42,591 nucleotides of DNA from Elusimicrobia bacterium RIFOXYA2_FULL_50_26 (GTDB lineage Bacteria > Elusimicrobiota > Endomicrobiia > Endomicrobiales > XYA2-FULL-47-53), in contig MGVF01000038.1 in assembly GCA_001800355.1 (NCBI GenBank), positions 1 through 42,591 on the forward strand, read 5' to 3'. The notes under the pieces are model-generated. The model worked only from the letters and a program-made list of their open reading frames with translations. It was not told where the DNA came from and searched no databases. Position 1 is the stretch's first letter; each line of letters opens with the position of its first letter. Below, piece by piece: positions 34,878 to 42,591 of this stretch. The position numbers and the translations under genes were made by a program.

Positions 34878-35207
34878 ATGAAAATTGGCGTTGACATTGT
34901 CGAAGTGGGACGTTTGAAAAAGCTTGCGAAAAACAGGCGGTTTCTCGCGAAGGTTTATACGCCGGAAGAAATCGCCTATTGCCGCGCCAGAAAAAATTGC
35001 GCACAGCATTTTGCGGTACGGTTTGCCGCCAAGGAAGCCGTCTGGAAAGCTCTCGGTAAAAACGGCACGGCCCTGAAGGACATAGGAGTCGTAAACATGC
35101 CGGGAGGCAAGCCGCAGATATTAATCCGGGGCCGGCGCCGGAAAGGCATTGACGTGTCGCTATCGCATACCGAAAACTACGCGGTAGCCGTTGCGCTGAT
35201 ATTATGA
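34878..35207 (+). CDS. acpS: Holo-[acyl-carrier-protein] synthase
   Basis: Transfers 4'-phosphopantetheine from CoA to acyl carrier protein. It has the GVDIVEVGRL start, with Mg-binding Asp in the family motif, RFAAKEAVWKAL (the second Mg-binding Glu and catalytic-region helix), and SLSHTENYAVAVALIL at the end. At 109 residues it is slightly shorter than the usual 115-130. The stop overlaps the nnrD start as ATGA. A GGG-rich stretch about 8 bases before ATG may serve as ribosome binding site. Confidence 0.94.
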   Translation: MKIGVDIVEVGRLKKLAKNRRFLAKVYTPEEIAYCRARKNCAQHFAVRFAAKEAVWKALGKNGTALKDIGVVNMPGGKPQILIRGRRRKGIDVSLSHTENYAVAVALIL

Positions 35208-36127
35208 AAACCACACGACTGACTGGTGCGCATGTCCATTCATTGATACTGCCGCGCAGGAAAGATTCCAATAAAGGCGACTACGGGCGCGTGCTCATTA
35301 TTGCCGGTTCAAAAGGAATGACCGGGGCCGCGGTGTTATGCGCCGCAGGCGCGTTGCGTTCAGGGGCGGGGCTTGTAACAGTTGCAGTGCCTCAAAGCGT
35401 GCAGGCAGTGGTTGCCGCGCAGCTGCATCCCGAGGCGATGATACTCGGGCTTGCCGAAACGAAGAGCGGGATGATAAGCCCCGCGGCGCTTGCCGATATT
35501 TTCAGGTGTATAGACGAAAAACAAATAACCGCGGTTGTCGTGGGACCCGGTATAGGGTTGTACCGCGAGATGACCGGTTTGATCAAAGACATATTGCAGA
35601 ATATTACTCTGCCCGTGGTTCTGGATGCCGATGCGATAAATGCGTTCAGCCGCCTGCGCGAAAACCATGGGTTCGCCATCCCGGCGCTTAAAGGAACTGC
35701 CGCCCAGGTAATTGTTACGCCGCATCCCGGCGAGATGAGCCGGCTTACCGGTATCTCCGTTGATGTGATTCAAAGCGACCGCCCTGCCGTGGCGCGCAGG
35801 TTTGCCGTCGAAAACGGTATAGTGTGTGTTTTAAAAGGGTATCGCACGGTTGTTGCCGATGGCGGCAGAATATTGATTAACTCTACCGGGAATCCCGGCA
35901 TGGCCACCGGCGGCGCGGGCGACGTTCTTGCAGGCGTAATAGGCGGTTTGATCGCGCAGGTCAAGGAGCCGTGCCTGTTTAATGCCGCCGCTGCGGGGGT
36001 TTACGTCCACGGTCTGGCCGGAGATAAGGCGGCAAATTGCAGGGGGCAAAGAGGGCTTCTTGCGGGCGATATTGCAGAAAATCTTCCGTATGTGCTAAAA
36101 GAGGTTTCATCCCATGCGGCCAAATAG
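35204..36127 (+). CDS. nnrD: ADP-dependent NAD(P)H-hydrate dehydratase
   Basis: Repairs damaged (hydrated) NADH and NADPH with ADP or ATP. Ribokinase-like YjeF-C fold: KGDYGRVLIIAGSKGMTGAA (phosphate-binding), VVLDADAINA, VIVTPHPGEMSRL and NPGMATGGAGDVLAGVIGG are all present. This is only the dehydratase half; the epimerase NnrE (YjeF-N), often fused to it, is not in this window. The adjacent acpS-nnrD pairing occurs in other bacteria. It overlaps the next gene by 14 bases if that starts at 36114. Confidence 0.95.
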   Translation: MKTTRLTGAHVHSLILPRRKDSNKGDYGRVLIIAGSKGMTGAAVLCAAGALRSGAGLVTVAVPQSVQAVVAAQLHPEAMILGLAETKSGMISPAALADIFRCIDEKQITAVVVGPGIGLYREMTGLIKDILQNITLPVVLDADAINAFSRLRENHGFAIPALKGTAAQVIVTPHPGEMSRLTGISVDVIQSDRPAVARRFAVENGIVCVLKGYRTVVADGGRILINSTGNPGMATGGAGDVLAGVIGGLIAQVKEPCLFNAAAAGVYVHGLAGDKAANCRGQRGLLAGDIAENLPYVLKEVSSHAAK

Positions 36128-38033
36128 CATGAATAAATTTTTTTTAATGCTTCCTATTTGTGTTATCTCGCCGGCTCTATCTTCCCTGGCGGCCGATGCG
36201 CCGCTTGTTCTGTTCTCAGACATGCCCGACGCTCCTGTCAGCGGCTGGGAGGCAAGCGCCACAAAAGGCGCGGCCGTTTCAATATGGGGAAGAAATTTTG
36301 GCTCGGCCAGAGGATCCTCGTATGTAACGGTGGGCGGCGTAGCTCTAATGAACGGCAGCGATTACGCTGAATGGGGGGCGACCGCGAACCCGGATGTCAG
36401 GCTCGGGATGCAAAGGATAACTTTCTTTCTTAATTCGTCGATGATAACGGGCGGCGCATACCCCAATACCTCTATCACGGTTACGGTTAATGGTGTGCCT
36501 TCCAATCAGTTAAAGTTCCATACAAGGGCGCTGGCTTCAAGCAAGATATATTTTTTCGATAATACCAATGGCAATGATTCATCGTACGATGGATTGTATT
36601 CCGCTGTTGCCGGGGCGGGCAACGGGCCTAAGAAGACCCCCGGCTGGTTTCGTGCAAATGCCGCGGCCGGCGATATTGCTTATTTCAGAGGAACAAGCGT
36701 TTATGAGACTGTCGACAACGACGGATTATACGCAAGGGCGCATATGCAGATGCGCGGCAACAGGTTCGAAAACGGGATCGAAGGGCGTTCCGTAAGCGTG
36801 GTATCATACCCGGGAGAAGTTGCCGAATGGTATGCCCCGAACACAGGTACTCCGGATGCGGCAGATAATTTTTCCAAGAACGTGGAAATGCAGTGGTCGG
36901 ATATAAGCTATTGGAATTTCTCAAAATTGAAATGGTATTTTTATGATTTCGGTTGGACCATGAGCATGGATTCAAGCGCGAATAACGTCAGGTTCGCCGG
37001 CATGGACGTTTCCAGTTACGGCGAATGGCAGGCGCAGGGCTGGAACATGTGCGCCGGCGGCGGCAACACCGGCACGGGCGGCAAAACGTCCGGCCATTTG
37101 TACTGGCTTGGCAACTGGGTGCATGATTTGGGTCCCGGGTCGGCTCCCAGCCATTACCGTCATTATCCGATTTATCTTAACGGTTACGGCATTACCGATT
37201 ACGTTTACTATGGCTACAACGAATTCGGCCCGTTGCCGAACACCATGATTGACGCTGAACACGGCGGCAGCAGGGCATTCGATATTTACGGGCATACCGC
37301 GGCCGATACCATAGACCACGTGTATATTTTCAATAATTACGCGCACCACATGACGAGGCAGCCCATGGCCATCGGTAACGGCGACGGTTCGCCGAATTTT
37401 CTAAGAAACGTTTATTTTTATAACAATATCATCGGGCCGCAAGACAGCGCCACGAACGAAAATACGATGTCCGTCGGCGCGGGAGTAACCGATCAAATGC
37501 TTGCCAACCTGAAATTTTACAATAATACGTTCGATTCCCGCGACGAGACGTGCGAGTTTATGTGGGACCAGTGCGATCCGGCGCTTGCGTTTAAAAATAA
37601 TATCGTCGTAGCCAATCTCTCGGGTTCTTCGGATCATTCCGTAACGCTTTATAACTTTTACGGCTGCCCTGCGGATACGGCAGTCAGGCTTGTTGGCAGC
37701 AACAATCTCTGGTACGGCAACTTGATTCACGACGGTATCCATGGCGGCAACCCGTGGAATGAAACGTCCACGCTGACTAATAATGATCCCCGTTTTGTAG
37801 TCGCGGCTCCGGAGAATGCCGCCGGTTACAGGTTGCAGGAAACAAGCCCGTGCAGGAATGCGGGCGTAGATTTGTCTTCTGAAATAGCCGAAGAATCAAT
37901 TGCAGGCGTCTACCGGGTCGGGGTTAACAGGGATTTCTACGGCGTACTGCGCGGAAGTCCGCCGCATATTGGCGCATTTGACGAGACTGACACGGTGGCT
38001 CCCACGGCGCCTGGCGGGGTAACGGTGCGTTAA
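36114..38033 (+). CDS. Secreted IPT/TIG and parallel beta-helix protein
   Basis: Two in-frame starts are possible, 36114 and 36129. AGAGG upstream favours the first; both yield a signal peptide ending near LSSLAADA. Residues about 25-145 form an IPT/TIG Ig-like domain (KGAAVSIWGRNFGSARGSSY, VTVNGVPSNQLKF). The rest has the repeating Asn/Tyr-rich strands of a right-handed beta-helix (VYIFNNYAHHMTRQ, NVYFYNNIIGPQ, LKFYNNTFDSRDE, NLWYGN), as in pectate lyase-like or polysaccharide-binding proteins, ending PPHIGAFDE. The last residues (DTVAPTAPGGVTVR) look like the beginning of a fibronectin type III domain that stops at once. Catalytic residues were not identified. Probably an extracellular glycan-active or adhesive protein. 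Confidence 0.75.
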   Translation: MRPNSMNKFFLMLPICVISPALSSLAADAPLVLFSDMPDAPVSGWEASATKGAAVSIWGRNFGSARGSSYVTVGGVALMNGSDYAEWGATANPDVRLGMQRITFFLNSSMITGGAYPNTSITVTVNGVPSNQLKFHTRALASSKIYFFDNTNGNDSSYDGLYSAVAGAGNGPKKTPGWFRANAAAGDIAYFRGTSVYETVDNDGLYARAHMQMRGNRFENGIEGRSVSVVSYPGEVAEWYAPNTGTPDAADNFSKNVEMQWSDISYWNFSKLKWYFYDFGWTMSMDSSANNVRFAGMDVSSYGEWQAQGWNMCAGGGNTGTGGKTSGHLYWLGNWVHDLGPGSAPSHYRHYPIYLNGYGITDYVYYGYNEFGPLPNTMIDAEHGGSRAFDIYGHTAADTIDHVYIFNNYAHHMTRQPMAIGNGDGSPNFLRNVYFYNNIIGPQDSATNENTMSVGAGVTDQMLANLKFYNNTFDSRDETCEFMWDQCDPALAFKNNIVVANLSGSSDHSVTLYNFYGCPADTAVRLVGSNNLWYGNLIHDGIHGGNPWNETSTLTNNDPRFVVAAPENAAGYRLQETSPCRNAGVDLSSEIAEESIAGVYRVGVNRDFYGVLRGSPPHIGAFDETDTVAPTAPGGVTVR

Positions 38034-38036
38034 TTT

Positions 38037-39200
38037 ATGGATAAAAAAATGGAACTTAAACTTATTGAATTGCGGCGCGATATTCACCGGCATCCGGAGC
38101 TTGGCAACAAGGAGTTTCGTACCACGTCCGTGATTGAAAAGTTTCTCTCGCAGGCAGGGATCGTTACGCGTCGTCCGTCAAAAACCGGAGTGGTGGCGCT
38201 TATCTCAGGCACAAAAGAAGGTGCCGGTTCATCCCGTGTTATGGCATTACGCGCCGATATTGACGCATTGCCGATAGCTGAAAAAACAAACAAGCCTTAC
38301 AGCTCGCGCACGGCGGGCGTAATGCATGCCTGTGGCCATGACGCCAATACTGCCATGGTTGCCGGCGCGGCGCTCTTGCTGGCGCGCCGGAGAAATGAGT
38401 TTGCAGGCACGGTGAAATGTATTTTCCAGCCGAACGAGGAAGCGGCCGGCGGGGCGCTGGGCATGATTCGCGCGGGCGTGTTAAAGAATCCCGTGCCGGA
38501 CTGTATAGTGGGCATCCACGTAAATCCGTGGCTTAAAACCGGAACCCTCGGCGTAAAAGCCGGCGCGATGATGGCGGCGGTTGACCGTTTTACCATAAAG
38601 ATTGCCGGCGCGCGCAGCCACGGCGCTTATCCGCACCTGGGGAAAGATTCCATAGTGATCGCGGCGCAGGTTATACAATCGTTGCAGTCCGTGGTTGCCA
38701 GGCAGATTGACCCGGTTGATCCGGCGGTAGTTACCGTCGGGACCATACAGGGCGGGGAAGCGTTCAATGTTCTGGCCGGCAGTGTTACAATAACCGGAAC
38801 GGTGCGCGCGCTTAATAATAAAATGCGCCGCGACATCGAGCGCATAATGCGCCGGCACGTGGCGATGATTGTAAAGGCTTACGGCGCAGGTTACAGCTTC
38901 GAGTATGAGTCGCTGGGGCGCCCGCTTGAGAACTCGGCAAAAGTTCTTTCACTGTGCCGGCGCGCCGGCAGCGCAGCGCTGGGCAAAAAAAATATAGTGG
39001 AAATTGAAAAGCCGTCAATGGGCGGCGAGGATTTCTCGGAGTACCTCCGGTACGTGCCGGGGTGCTTCATATTCATGGGCGCGCGCCTTAGCGTGCCTCA
39101 TCCATGGCATAGTGAACTGTTCGACGTGGATGAACGCGCCCTCGCAAAAGGCGCCGCCGTTTTGGAAGAGATCGCCGTATCGTATTTACTCGGTAAATAG
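38037..39200 (+). CDS. M20-family amidohydrolase (N-acyl amino acid/hippurate hydrolase type)
   Basis: Zn-dependent peptidase/amidohydrolase. It carries IHRHPELGNKEFRT, ADIDALPI, MHACGHDANTAM (metal His and Asp), FQPNEEAAGGALGMI (catalytic Glu pair) and the dimerisation domain RSHGAYPHLGKDSIV, with GGEDFSEYL and HPWHSELF late. 387 residues fits the family. The substrate cannot be assigned. The family cleaves N-acyl (for example acetyl, indoleacetyl, hippuryl) amino acids in the cytoplasm. It begins three bases after the beta-helix gene. Confidence 0.93.
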   Translation: MDKKMELKLIELRRDIHRHPELGNKEFRTTSVIEKFLSQAGIVTRRPSKTGVVALISGTKEGAGSSRVMALRADIDALPIAEKTNKPYSSRTAGVMHACGHDANTAMVAGAALLLARRRNEFAGTVKCIFQPNEEAAGGALGMIRAGVLKNPVPDCIVGIHVNPWLKTGTLGVKAGAMMAAVDRFTIKIAGARSHGAYPHLGKDSIVIAAQVIQSLQSVVARQIDPVDPAVVTVGTIQGGEAFNVLAGSVTITGTVRALNNKMRRDIERIMRRHVAMIVKAYGAGYSFEYESLGRPLENSAKVLSLCRRAGSAALGKKNIVEIEKPSMGGEDFSEYLRYVPGCFIFMGARLSVPHPWHSELFDVDERALAKGAAVLEEIAVSYLLGK

Positions 39201-39208
39201 GAGGAATA

Positions 39209-39427
39209 ATGCTTGCTATTATTGTCGGCCTTGTGTTTATGGTTCTGGGGCTTCTCGGATTATTGGCCTGGTGGCCGGATTTTATCGCGGTATTCAAGGG
39301 GTTTGTGCCGATTATGATTATGATCGGCGGCTTGATAGCCGTGGTGGCCGGCGCGACCAGCGTGATGGATTCGATGGAACCAAAGGATGACAGCTCATCA
39401 AAACCGGAAGAAAAAAAGGAAGATTAA
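39209..39427 (+). CDS. Small two-helix membrane protein
   Basis: AGGAGG is 5 bases before the ATG. The 72 residues hold two hydrophobic helices (about 2-22 and 30-50) joined by WWPDFIAVFKG and end in an acidic/charged cytoplasmic tail (KDDSSSKPEEKKED). The family is unknown. It lies 8 bases after the amidohydrolase and 3 before thiL and appears part of the same operon. Confidence 0.75.
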   Translation: MLAIIVGLVFMVLGLLGLLAWWPDFIAVFKGFVPIMIMIGGLIAVVAGATSVMDSMEPKDDSSSKPEEKKED

Positions 39428-39430
39428 CGC

Positions 39431-40456
39431 TTGGAAGTCCGGGATATAGGCGAATTTAATTTAGTCGAGCGGATACTTAAGGCGATTACACCGGCCGCCG
39501 GTGTCGGCGGGCGGTGCGTTGAAAGGCGCGCGCGCCTCGTCGTCGGCCCGGGGGACGACGCTTTTGCCGCGGAAGTGTCGCCAGGTTTTGCGATTGTCGG
39601 GACAAAGGATTTGCTGGTTGAGGATATACATTTCCGCCGCGATTGGGCAAGCCCTGAAGAGATAGGATATAAATCAATGGCGGTGAACGCAAGCGACCTT
39701 GCGGCAATGGGCGGGTGTGCGCCGTTATACGCCCTGGTAGGGCTTGCGCTTCCCGCCGGTACGGACGTGGATTTTGTAAAAAGGTTGTACCGTGGCATGA
39801 ACCGTTGCTGCAAGCGTTACTGTTTTTCGCTTGCCGGCGGCGATACGGTATCGTCGTTACGCGGGATAATCATCTCCGTTACCATGCTTGGCGCGGCGAA
39901 AAAAAAATATATTTTGACGCGTTCCGGCGCGCGTCCCGGCGACCTGGTGGCGGTAACCGGCACATTCGGCGATTCCGGCGCCGGTTTGCATCTTCTGCAA
40001 AAAGGCGGCAAGGGCGATTCCCCGGACGGACGCTATCTTATCCGCAAACATCTTTTACCGGAGCCGCGGTTTGCCGAAGCGGCGGCGCTGGCGCGTTCGG
40101 GGGCGGCAACGGCTCTGATAGATTCTTCAGACGGTCTTGCGGCGTCCGTCGGCTTTATCGCACAGGCAAGCGGCGCCGGCGCGCGCATTGACCTTGATAA
40201 AATACCTCTCTCGCGCGCATGGCGGCGGGTTGCAGCCGATGGAAAAATCGCCCCGTACCGCATGGCGCTTGCCGGCGGCGAGGATTACGAGCTGGTTTGC
40301 ACCGTGCGCGCCGGCAAGTTCGGCCTTTTAAAAAAACGCATACCTTCCCTTACCGCCGTAGGCGTTATCGCCGGCGAAAAAAAGATAGAGTACTTCCTCA
40401 ATGGCAAAAAACAAAATATCGCCACAAAAGGGTTCGAACACTTCGGGCGCGGTTAA
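39431..40456 (+). CDS. thiL: Thiamine-monophosphate kinase
   Basis: Phosphorylates thiamine monophosphate to the diphosphate cofactor. TTG start with AAGGAAG about 7 bases upstream; the usual ThiL N-terminus GEFNLVERI follows. GPGDDAFAA, TKDLLVEDIHFRRDW, VNASDLAAMGG, SLAGGDTVSS, VTGTFGDSGAGL, DSSDGLAASVGFI and LAGGEDYELVCTV match the PurM-like ATP-binding family with its metal-binding Asp residues. 341 residues is typical. It overlaps tsaE by 56 bases. Confidence 0.96.
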   Translation: MEVRDIGEFNLVERILKAITPAAGVGGRCVERRARLVVGPGDDAFAAEVSPGFAIVGTKDLLVEDIHFRRDWASPEEIGYKSMAVNASDLAAMGGCAPLYALVGLALPAGTDVDFVKRLYRGMNRCCKRYCFSLAGGDTVSSLRGIIISVTMLGAAKKKYILTRSGARPGDLVAVTGTFGDSGAGLHLLQKGGKGDSPDGRYLIRKHLLPEPRFAEAAALARSGAATALIDSSDGLAASVGFIAQASGAGARIDLDKIPLSRAWRRVAADGKIAPYRMALAGGEDYELVCTVRAGKFGLLKKRIPSLTAVGVIAGEKKIEYFLNGKKQNIATKGFEHFGRG

Positions 40457-40871
40457 CCGGGGTATTGTTGTCTCCCGTTCCGCGGCGCAGACCCGCGCCC
40501 TTGGCAAAGCATTTGCCGGGCGGCTGAAAGCGGGCGATACCGTATTTATAGAAGGTGAAGTCGGCAGCGGCAAGACTACGCTTGTGCAGGGAATAGCCCG
40601 CGGCATGGGCGTCAGGGGCGCCGTGCGCAGTTCAAGTTTCATCCTTATTAACGAGTACCGCGCAAAAGAAAGCGTGCCATTGTTCCATGTTGATTTGTAC
40701 CGCCTGCACGGGGACGATATATCCATGCTCGGGCTTGACGATTACCGCTATGCGGCGGGCATTATGCTTATCGAGTGGCCGTGCCTTTTGCGCCGCGCCG
40801 GCCGCCGCCCATCCTGGGAAATACGCATGAAATGGAAAAGCGACAACGAGCGTGTCATTGAAATAAAATGA
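40401..40871 (+). CDS. tsaE: tRNA threonylcarbamoyladenosine biosynthesis ATPase TsaE
   Basis: ATPase that works with TsaB and TsaD in t6A37 modification of tRNAs. The P-loop is GEVGSGKTTL (52-61), with SSSFILINEYR and FHVDLYRL, and LIEWPCLL near the end. The ATG lies within the last 56 bases of thiL; no alternative ATG/GTG/TTG further downstream gives a full P-loop protein, so the overlap is likely real. The first 20 residues are probably a disordered leader. The stop overlaps tsaB as ATGA. Confidence 0.92.
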   Translation: MAKNKISPQKGSNTSGAVNRGIVVSRSAAQTRALGKAFAGRLKAGDTVFIEGEVGSGKTTLVQGIARGMGVRGAVRSSSFILINEYRAKESVPLFHVDLYRLHGDDISMLGLDDYRYAAGIMLIEWPCLLRRAGRRPSWEIRMKWKSDNERVIEIK

Positions 40872-41521
40872 AAATATTGGCGATTGAAACTTCGGGGACG
40901 TGTTTTAGCGTGGCGCTGGCGGAAAGAGGCGCCGTTATCGCCGAAACGTTTTGGCATGGCGGGTTGGCACATTCTGAAAAACTGCTTCCCCATGTTGAAT
41001 GGCTGCTGGGGCAGGCGCAATGGCAGCCCGGCGATATAGAAAAAATTGCAGTTTCCACGGGGCCTGGAAGTTTTACGGGAATACGCGTGGGCATGGTATG
41101 TGCGCGCACAATGTCCCAGGCTCTCGGGCTTCCTTTGGCAGGTGTTTCGACCCTGGAAATATTGGCGGCCGGGGCCGCGTGCGCCGGCGCTCTGGTATAT
41201 CCTGCCATAGACGCATTGCGCAATGAAGTGTTTGTCATGTCCAAAAGCGGGAAAATCGGCATTATAAGCGTTGAACAGTTGTGCGCAAGGCTTAAAAAAA
41301 GCGCGCGCCCCGTCCTCGTGGCCGGGACCGCCGCCATCGCGTATCATGATTTGCTCAAAAAAGAGCTTTCGGGAAAGCTTGTCGCGCCCGCGCCGCTTGC
41401 GCATTTTCCGCGAGCCGGCGTGCTTGCGCTGCTTGCAGGCAGCCGAGCCGGCGCAAATTTCTCGTCTGTAACGCCTGTTTATATTAGAAAATCGTGGGCC
41501 GAAGAAAAAAGAAAAAAATAA
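40868..41521 (+). CDS. tsaB: tRNA threonylcarbamoyladenosine biosynthesis protein TsaB
   Basis: A catalytically inactive ASKHA-fold partner of TsaD in t6A synthesis. It has LAIETSGTCFSVAL, GLAHSEKLLPHVEWLL, VSTGPGSFTGIRVGM and PAIDALRNEVFV, the characteristic TsaB segments. 217 residues is normal. It is translationally coupled to tsaE. A MITE follows 2 bases after the stop and may act as its transcript end. TsaD and TsaC are not in this window. Confidence 0.95.
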   Translation: MKILAIETSGTCFSVALAERGAVIAETFWHGGLAHSEKLLPHVEWLLGQAQWQPGDIEKIAVSTGPGSFTGIRVGMVCARTMSQALGLPLAGVSTLEILAAGAACAGALVYPAIDALRNEVFVMSKSGKIGIISVEQLCARLKKSARPVLVAGTAAIAYHDLLKKELSGKLVAPAPLAHFPRAGVLALLAGSRAGANFSSVTPVYIRKSWAEEKRKK

Positions 41522-41523
41522 AC

Positions 41524-41657
41524 CTGTTTCTTTAGCATTTTGAAGTTGTCGTCGTCATTGCGAGCCCAAAGGGCGCGGCAATCTCGCTTTTCATCAGAAG
41601 CAACTTCGAGATTGCTTCGCTTTCGCTCGCAATGACCTCAAAATGCTAAAGAGACAC
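41524..41657 (+). mobile_element. MITE copy 3 (134 bp)
   Basis: Starts CTGTTTCTTTAGC and ends GCTAAAGAGACAC. An 8-base direct repeat AAATAAAC (41516-41523 and 41658-41665) flanks it. It shares TTGTCGTCGTCATTGCGAGC and GCCCAAAGGGCGCGGCAATC with copy 1 and is the reverse complement of copy 2. The left duplication includes the tsaB stop. Confidence 0.88.
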
Positions 41658-41679
41658 AAATAAACTTACGGAGGCTGAC

Positions 41680-42468
41680 ATGGATTGGGGAATGAAGAAC
41701 CGTTTGTCTAAATTGATAGCAAAAGACGGCCATTGTTTTTTTATGCCGATTGACCATGGTTATTTCCAGGGGCCGACCAATTGCCTCGAAGAACCCGGCA
41801 AAACCATCGTTCCCCTGCTTAAATACTGCGATGCATTGTTCGCCACGCGCGGCGTTGTTCGTTCCTGCATAGACGCATCCGTTGATAAACCTGTTATCTT
41901 AAGGGTTTCCGGCGGCACGAGCATGGTTGGAAAAGATCTGGCGCACGAGGGCATCTCAACCTCTATCGAGGAGATTCTGCGCCTCAACGCGGCGGCCGTC
42001 GGCGTTTCCATTTTCGTAGGCAGCGACTACGAGCATGAGACGCTTATGAACCTCTCCGGCCTTGTCAACGAGTGCGAGCGCTACGGGATTCCAGTCATGG
42101 CCGTTACGGCCGTCGGAAAAGAGATCGGCAAAATGGAGCCGCGCTACCTTGCGCTTGCCTGCCGCATCGCGGCGGAGCTGGGGGCGCGTGTAGTTAAGAC
42201 CTATTGGTGCCAGAAGGATTTTGATAAGGTTGTGCGCGGCTGCCCCGTGCCGGTGGTTATGGCCGGCGGCCCTAAATGCGACACGGAAAAAGAGGTATTC
42301 GATTTTGTCTACGATGGTATGCAAAATGGCGCCATCGGCATAAATCTTGGCAGAAATATATGGCAGAATCCGCACCCCGTTGCCGTGGCCAAAGCCTTGT
42401 GGGCTATCGTACACGAAAAGAAATCATCCAAAGAAGCCTTTGAGATATTCAACGAGGCAAAAAAATAA
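41680..42468 (+). CDS. lsrF: LsrF-type class I aldolase (3-hydroxy-5-phosphonooxypentane-2,4-dione thiolase family)
   Basis: GGAGG is 7 bases before the ATG. Close to Escherichia LsrF throughout: DWGMKNRLSKL, MPIDHGYFQGPTNCLE, ATRGVVRSCID, GSDYEHE, VTAVGKEI, VVKTYWC with Schiff-base Lys173, PVVMAGGPK and NLGRNIWQ. In the AI-2 pathway LsrF cleaves phospho-AI-2 derivatives using CoA; related enzymes act as fructose-bisphosphate or other dihydroxyacetone-phosphate aldolases. No other lsr gene is recognised and the next gene is a zinc dehydrogenase, so sugar or sugar-acid breakdown is an alternative role. Confidence 0.88.
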   Translation: MDWGMKNRLSKLIAKDGHCFFMPIDHGYFQGPTNCLEEPGKTIVPLLKYCDALFATRGVVRSCIDASVDKPVILRVSGGTSMVGKDLAHEGISTSIEEILRLNAAAVGVSIFVGSDYEHETLMNLSGLVNECERYGIPVMAVTAVGKEIGKMEPRYLALACRIAAELGARVVKTYWCQKDFDKVVRGCPVPVVMAGGPKCDTEKEVFDFVYDGMQNGAIGINLGRNIWQNPHPVAVAKALWAIVHEKKSSKEAFEIFNEAKK

Positions 42469-42591
42469 TGAATATGCGCGTGGCGGTATATTACAAGAAT
42501 AGCGATGTGCGCGTCGAGGAGCGCCCCAGGCCTGTGGCAGGGCGGGGTGAGATTCTTGTTAAGGTTATGGCAAGCGGAATATGCGGCAGCG
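42468..42591 (+). CDS. Zinc-type alcohol/polyol dehydrogenase (MDR), 5' fragment
   Basis: The stop of the aldolase overlaps this ATG as TAATG; an ATG at 42474 is also in frame. The visible 41 residues (VAVYYKNSDVRVEE, GRGEILVKVMASGICGS) are the standard start of a medium-chain zinc dehydrogenase, the Cys of GICGS being the first catalytic zinc ligand. The gene continues past the window. Likely a sorbitol/threonine-dehydrogenase-like enzyme; substrate unknown. Confidence 0.85.
   Translation, partial: MNMRVAVYYKNSDVRVEERPRPVAGRGEILVKVMASGICGS

Overview
The window (42.6 kb, all recognised genes on the + strand) looks like the chromosome of an uncultured diderm bacterium. The mix is bacterial housekeeping genes, outer-membrane beta-barrel proteins of the PorV/UPF0164 type, secreted proteins with FlgD-Ig-like ends, a very large multidomain protein, frequent GTG/TTG starts, and three families of intergenic palindromic repeats. 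This resembles candidate phyla such as Omnitrophota or Elusimicrobiota. That placement is inference from gene style; no rRNA or other phylogenetic marker was analysed.

Region 1 (1-5150) is the 3' part of a giant gene whose start lies outside the window. It carries an aminoglycoside-phosphotransferase/choline-kinase-like domain, a hydrophobic segment, a possible amidoligase-like domain and about 800 residues I cannot assign.

Region 2 (5217-20751) is the most unusual part. A sigma70-type promoter and an approximately 320-base leader, interrupted by a 133-bp MITE, precede eleven tightly spaced genes: a transmembrane Ser/Thr kinase with PEGA repeats, two paralogous secreted proteins, a secreted protein with a FlgD-Ig-like end, a PorV-like barrel, a secreted coiled-coil protein, a two-FHA/transmembrane/beta-propeller protein, a membrane-anchored PP2C phosphatase, a double receiver protein, a barrel-TPR fusion and a small FlgD-like secreted protein. 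Writer (kinase), reader (FHA) and eraser (PP2C) of phospho-Ser/Thr all span the inner membrane and are co-encoded with outer-membrane and secreted proteins. I read this as a candidate undescribed envelope-spanning signalling or surface-assembly system.

Region 3 (20752-24050) has a nested-repeat intergenic region, then a cytosolic PRC/MgtE-N/CBS protein translationally coupled to an NRAMP-like transporter that lacks the usual metal-binding methionine, probably a Mg2+ uptake pair.

Region 4 (24051-35207) is housekeeping: tilS-hpt-ftsH-folE, folP, cdaA - a 50-residue cdaR-like anchor - glmM, pdxJ, glmS and acpS. GC-rich palindromic repeats sit in four of the gaps, and one has supplied the last codons of pdxJ.

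Region 5 (35204-42591) has nnrD, a secreted beta-helix protein, an M20 amidohydrolase, a small membrane protein, thiL-tsaE-tsaB, another MITE, an LsrF-type aldolase and the first codons of a zinc-type dehydrogenase. No rRNA, tRNA, CRISPR array, transposase gene or phage gene was recognised.
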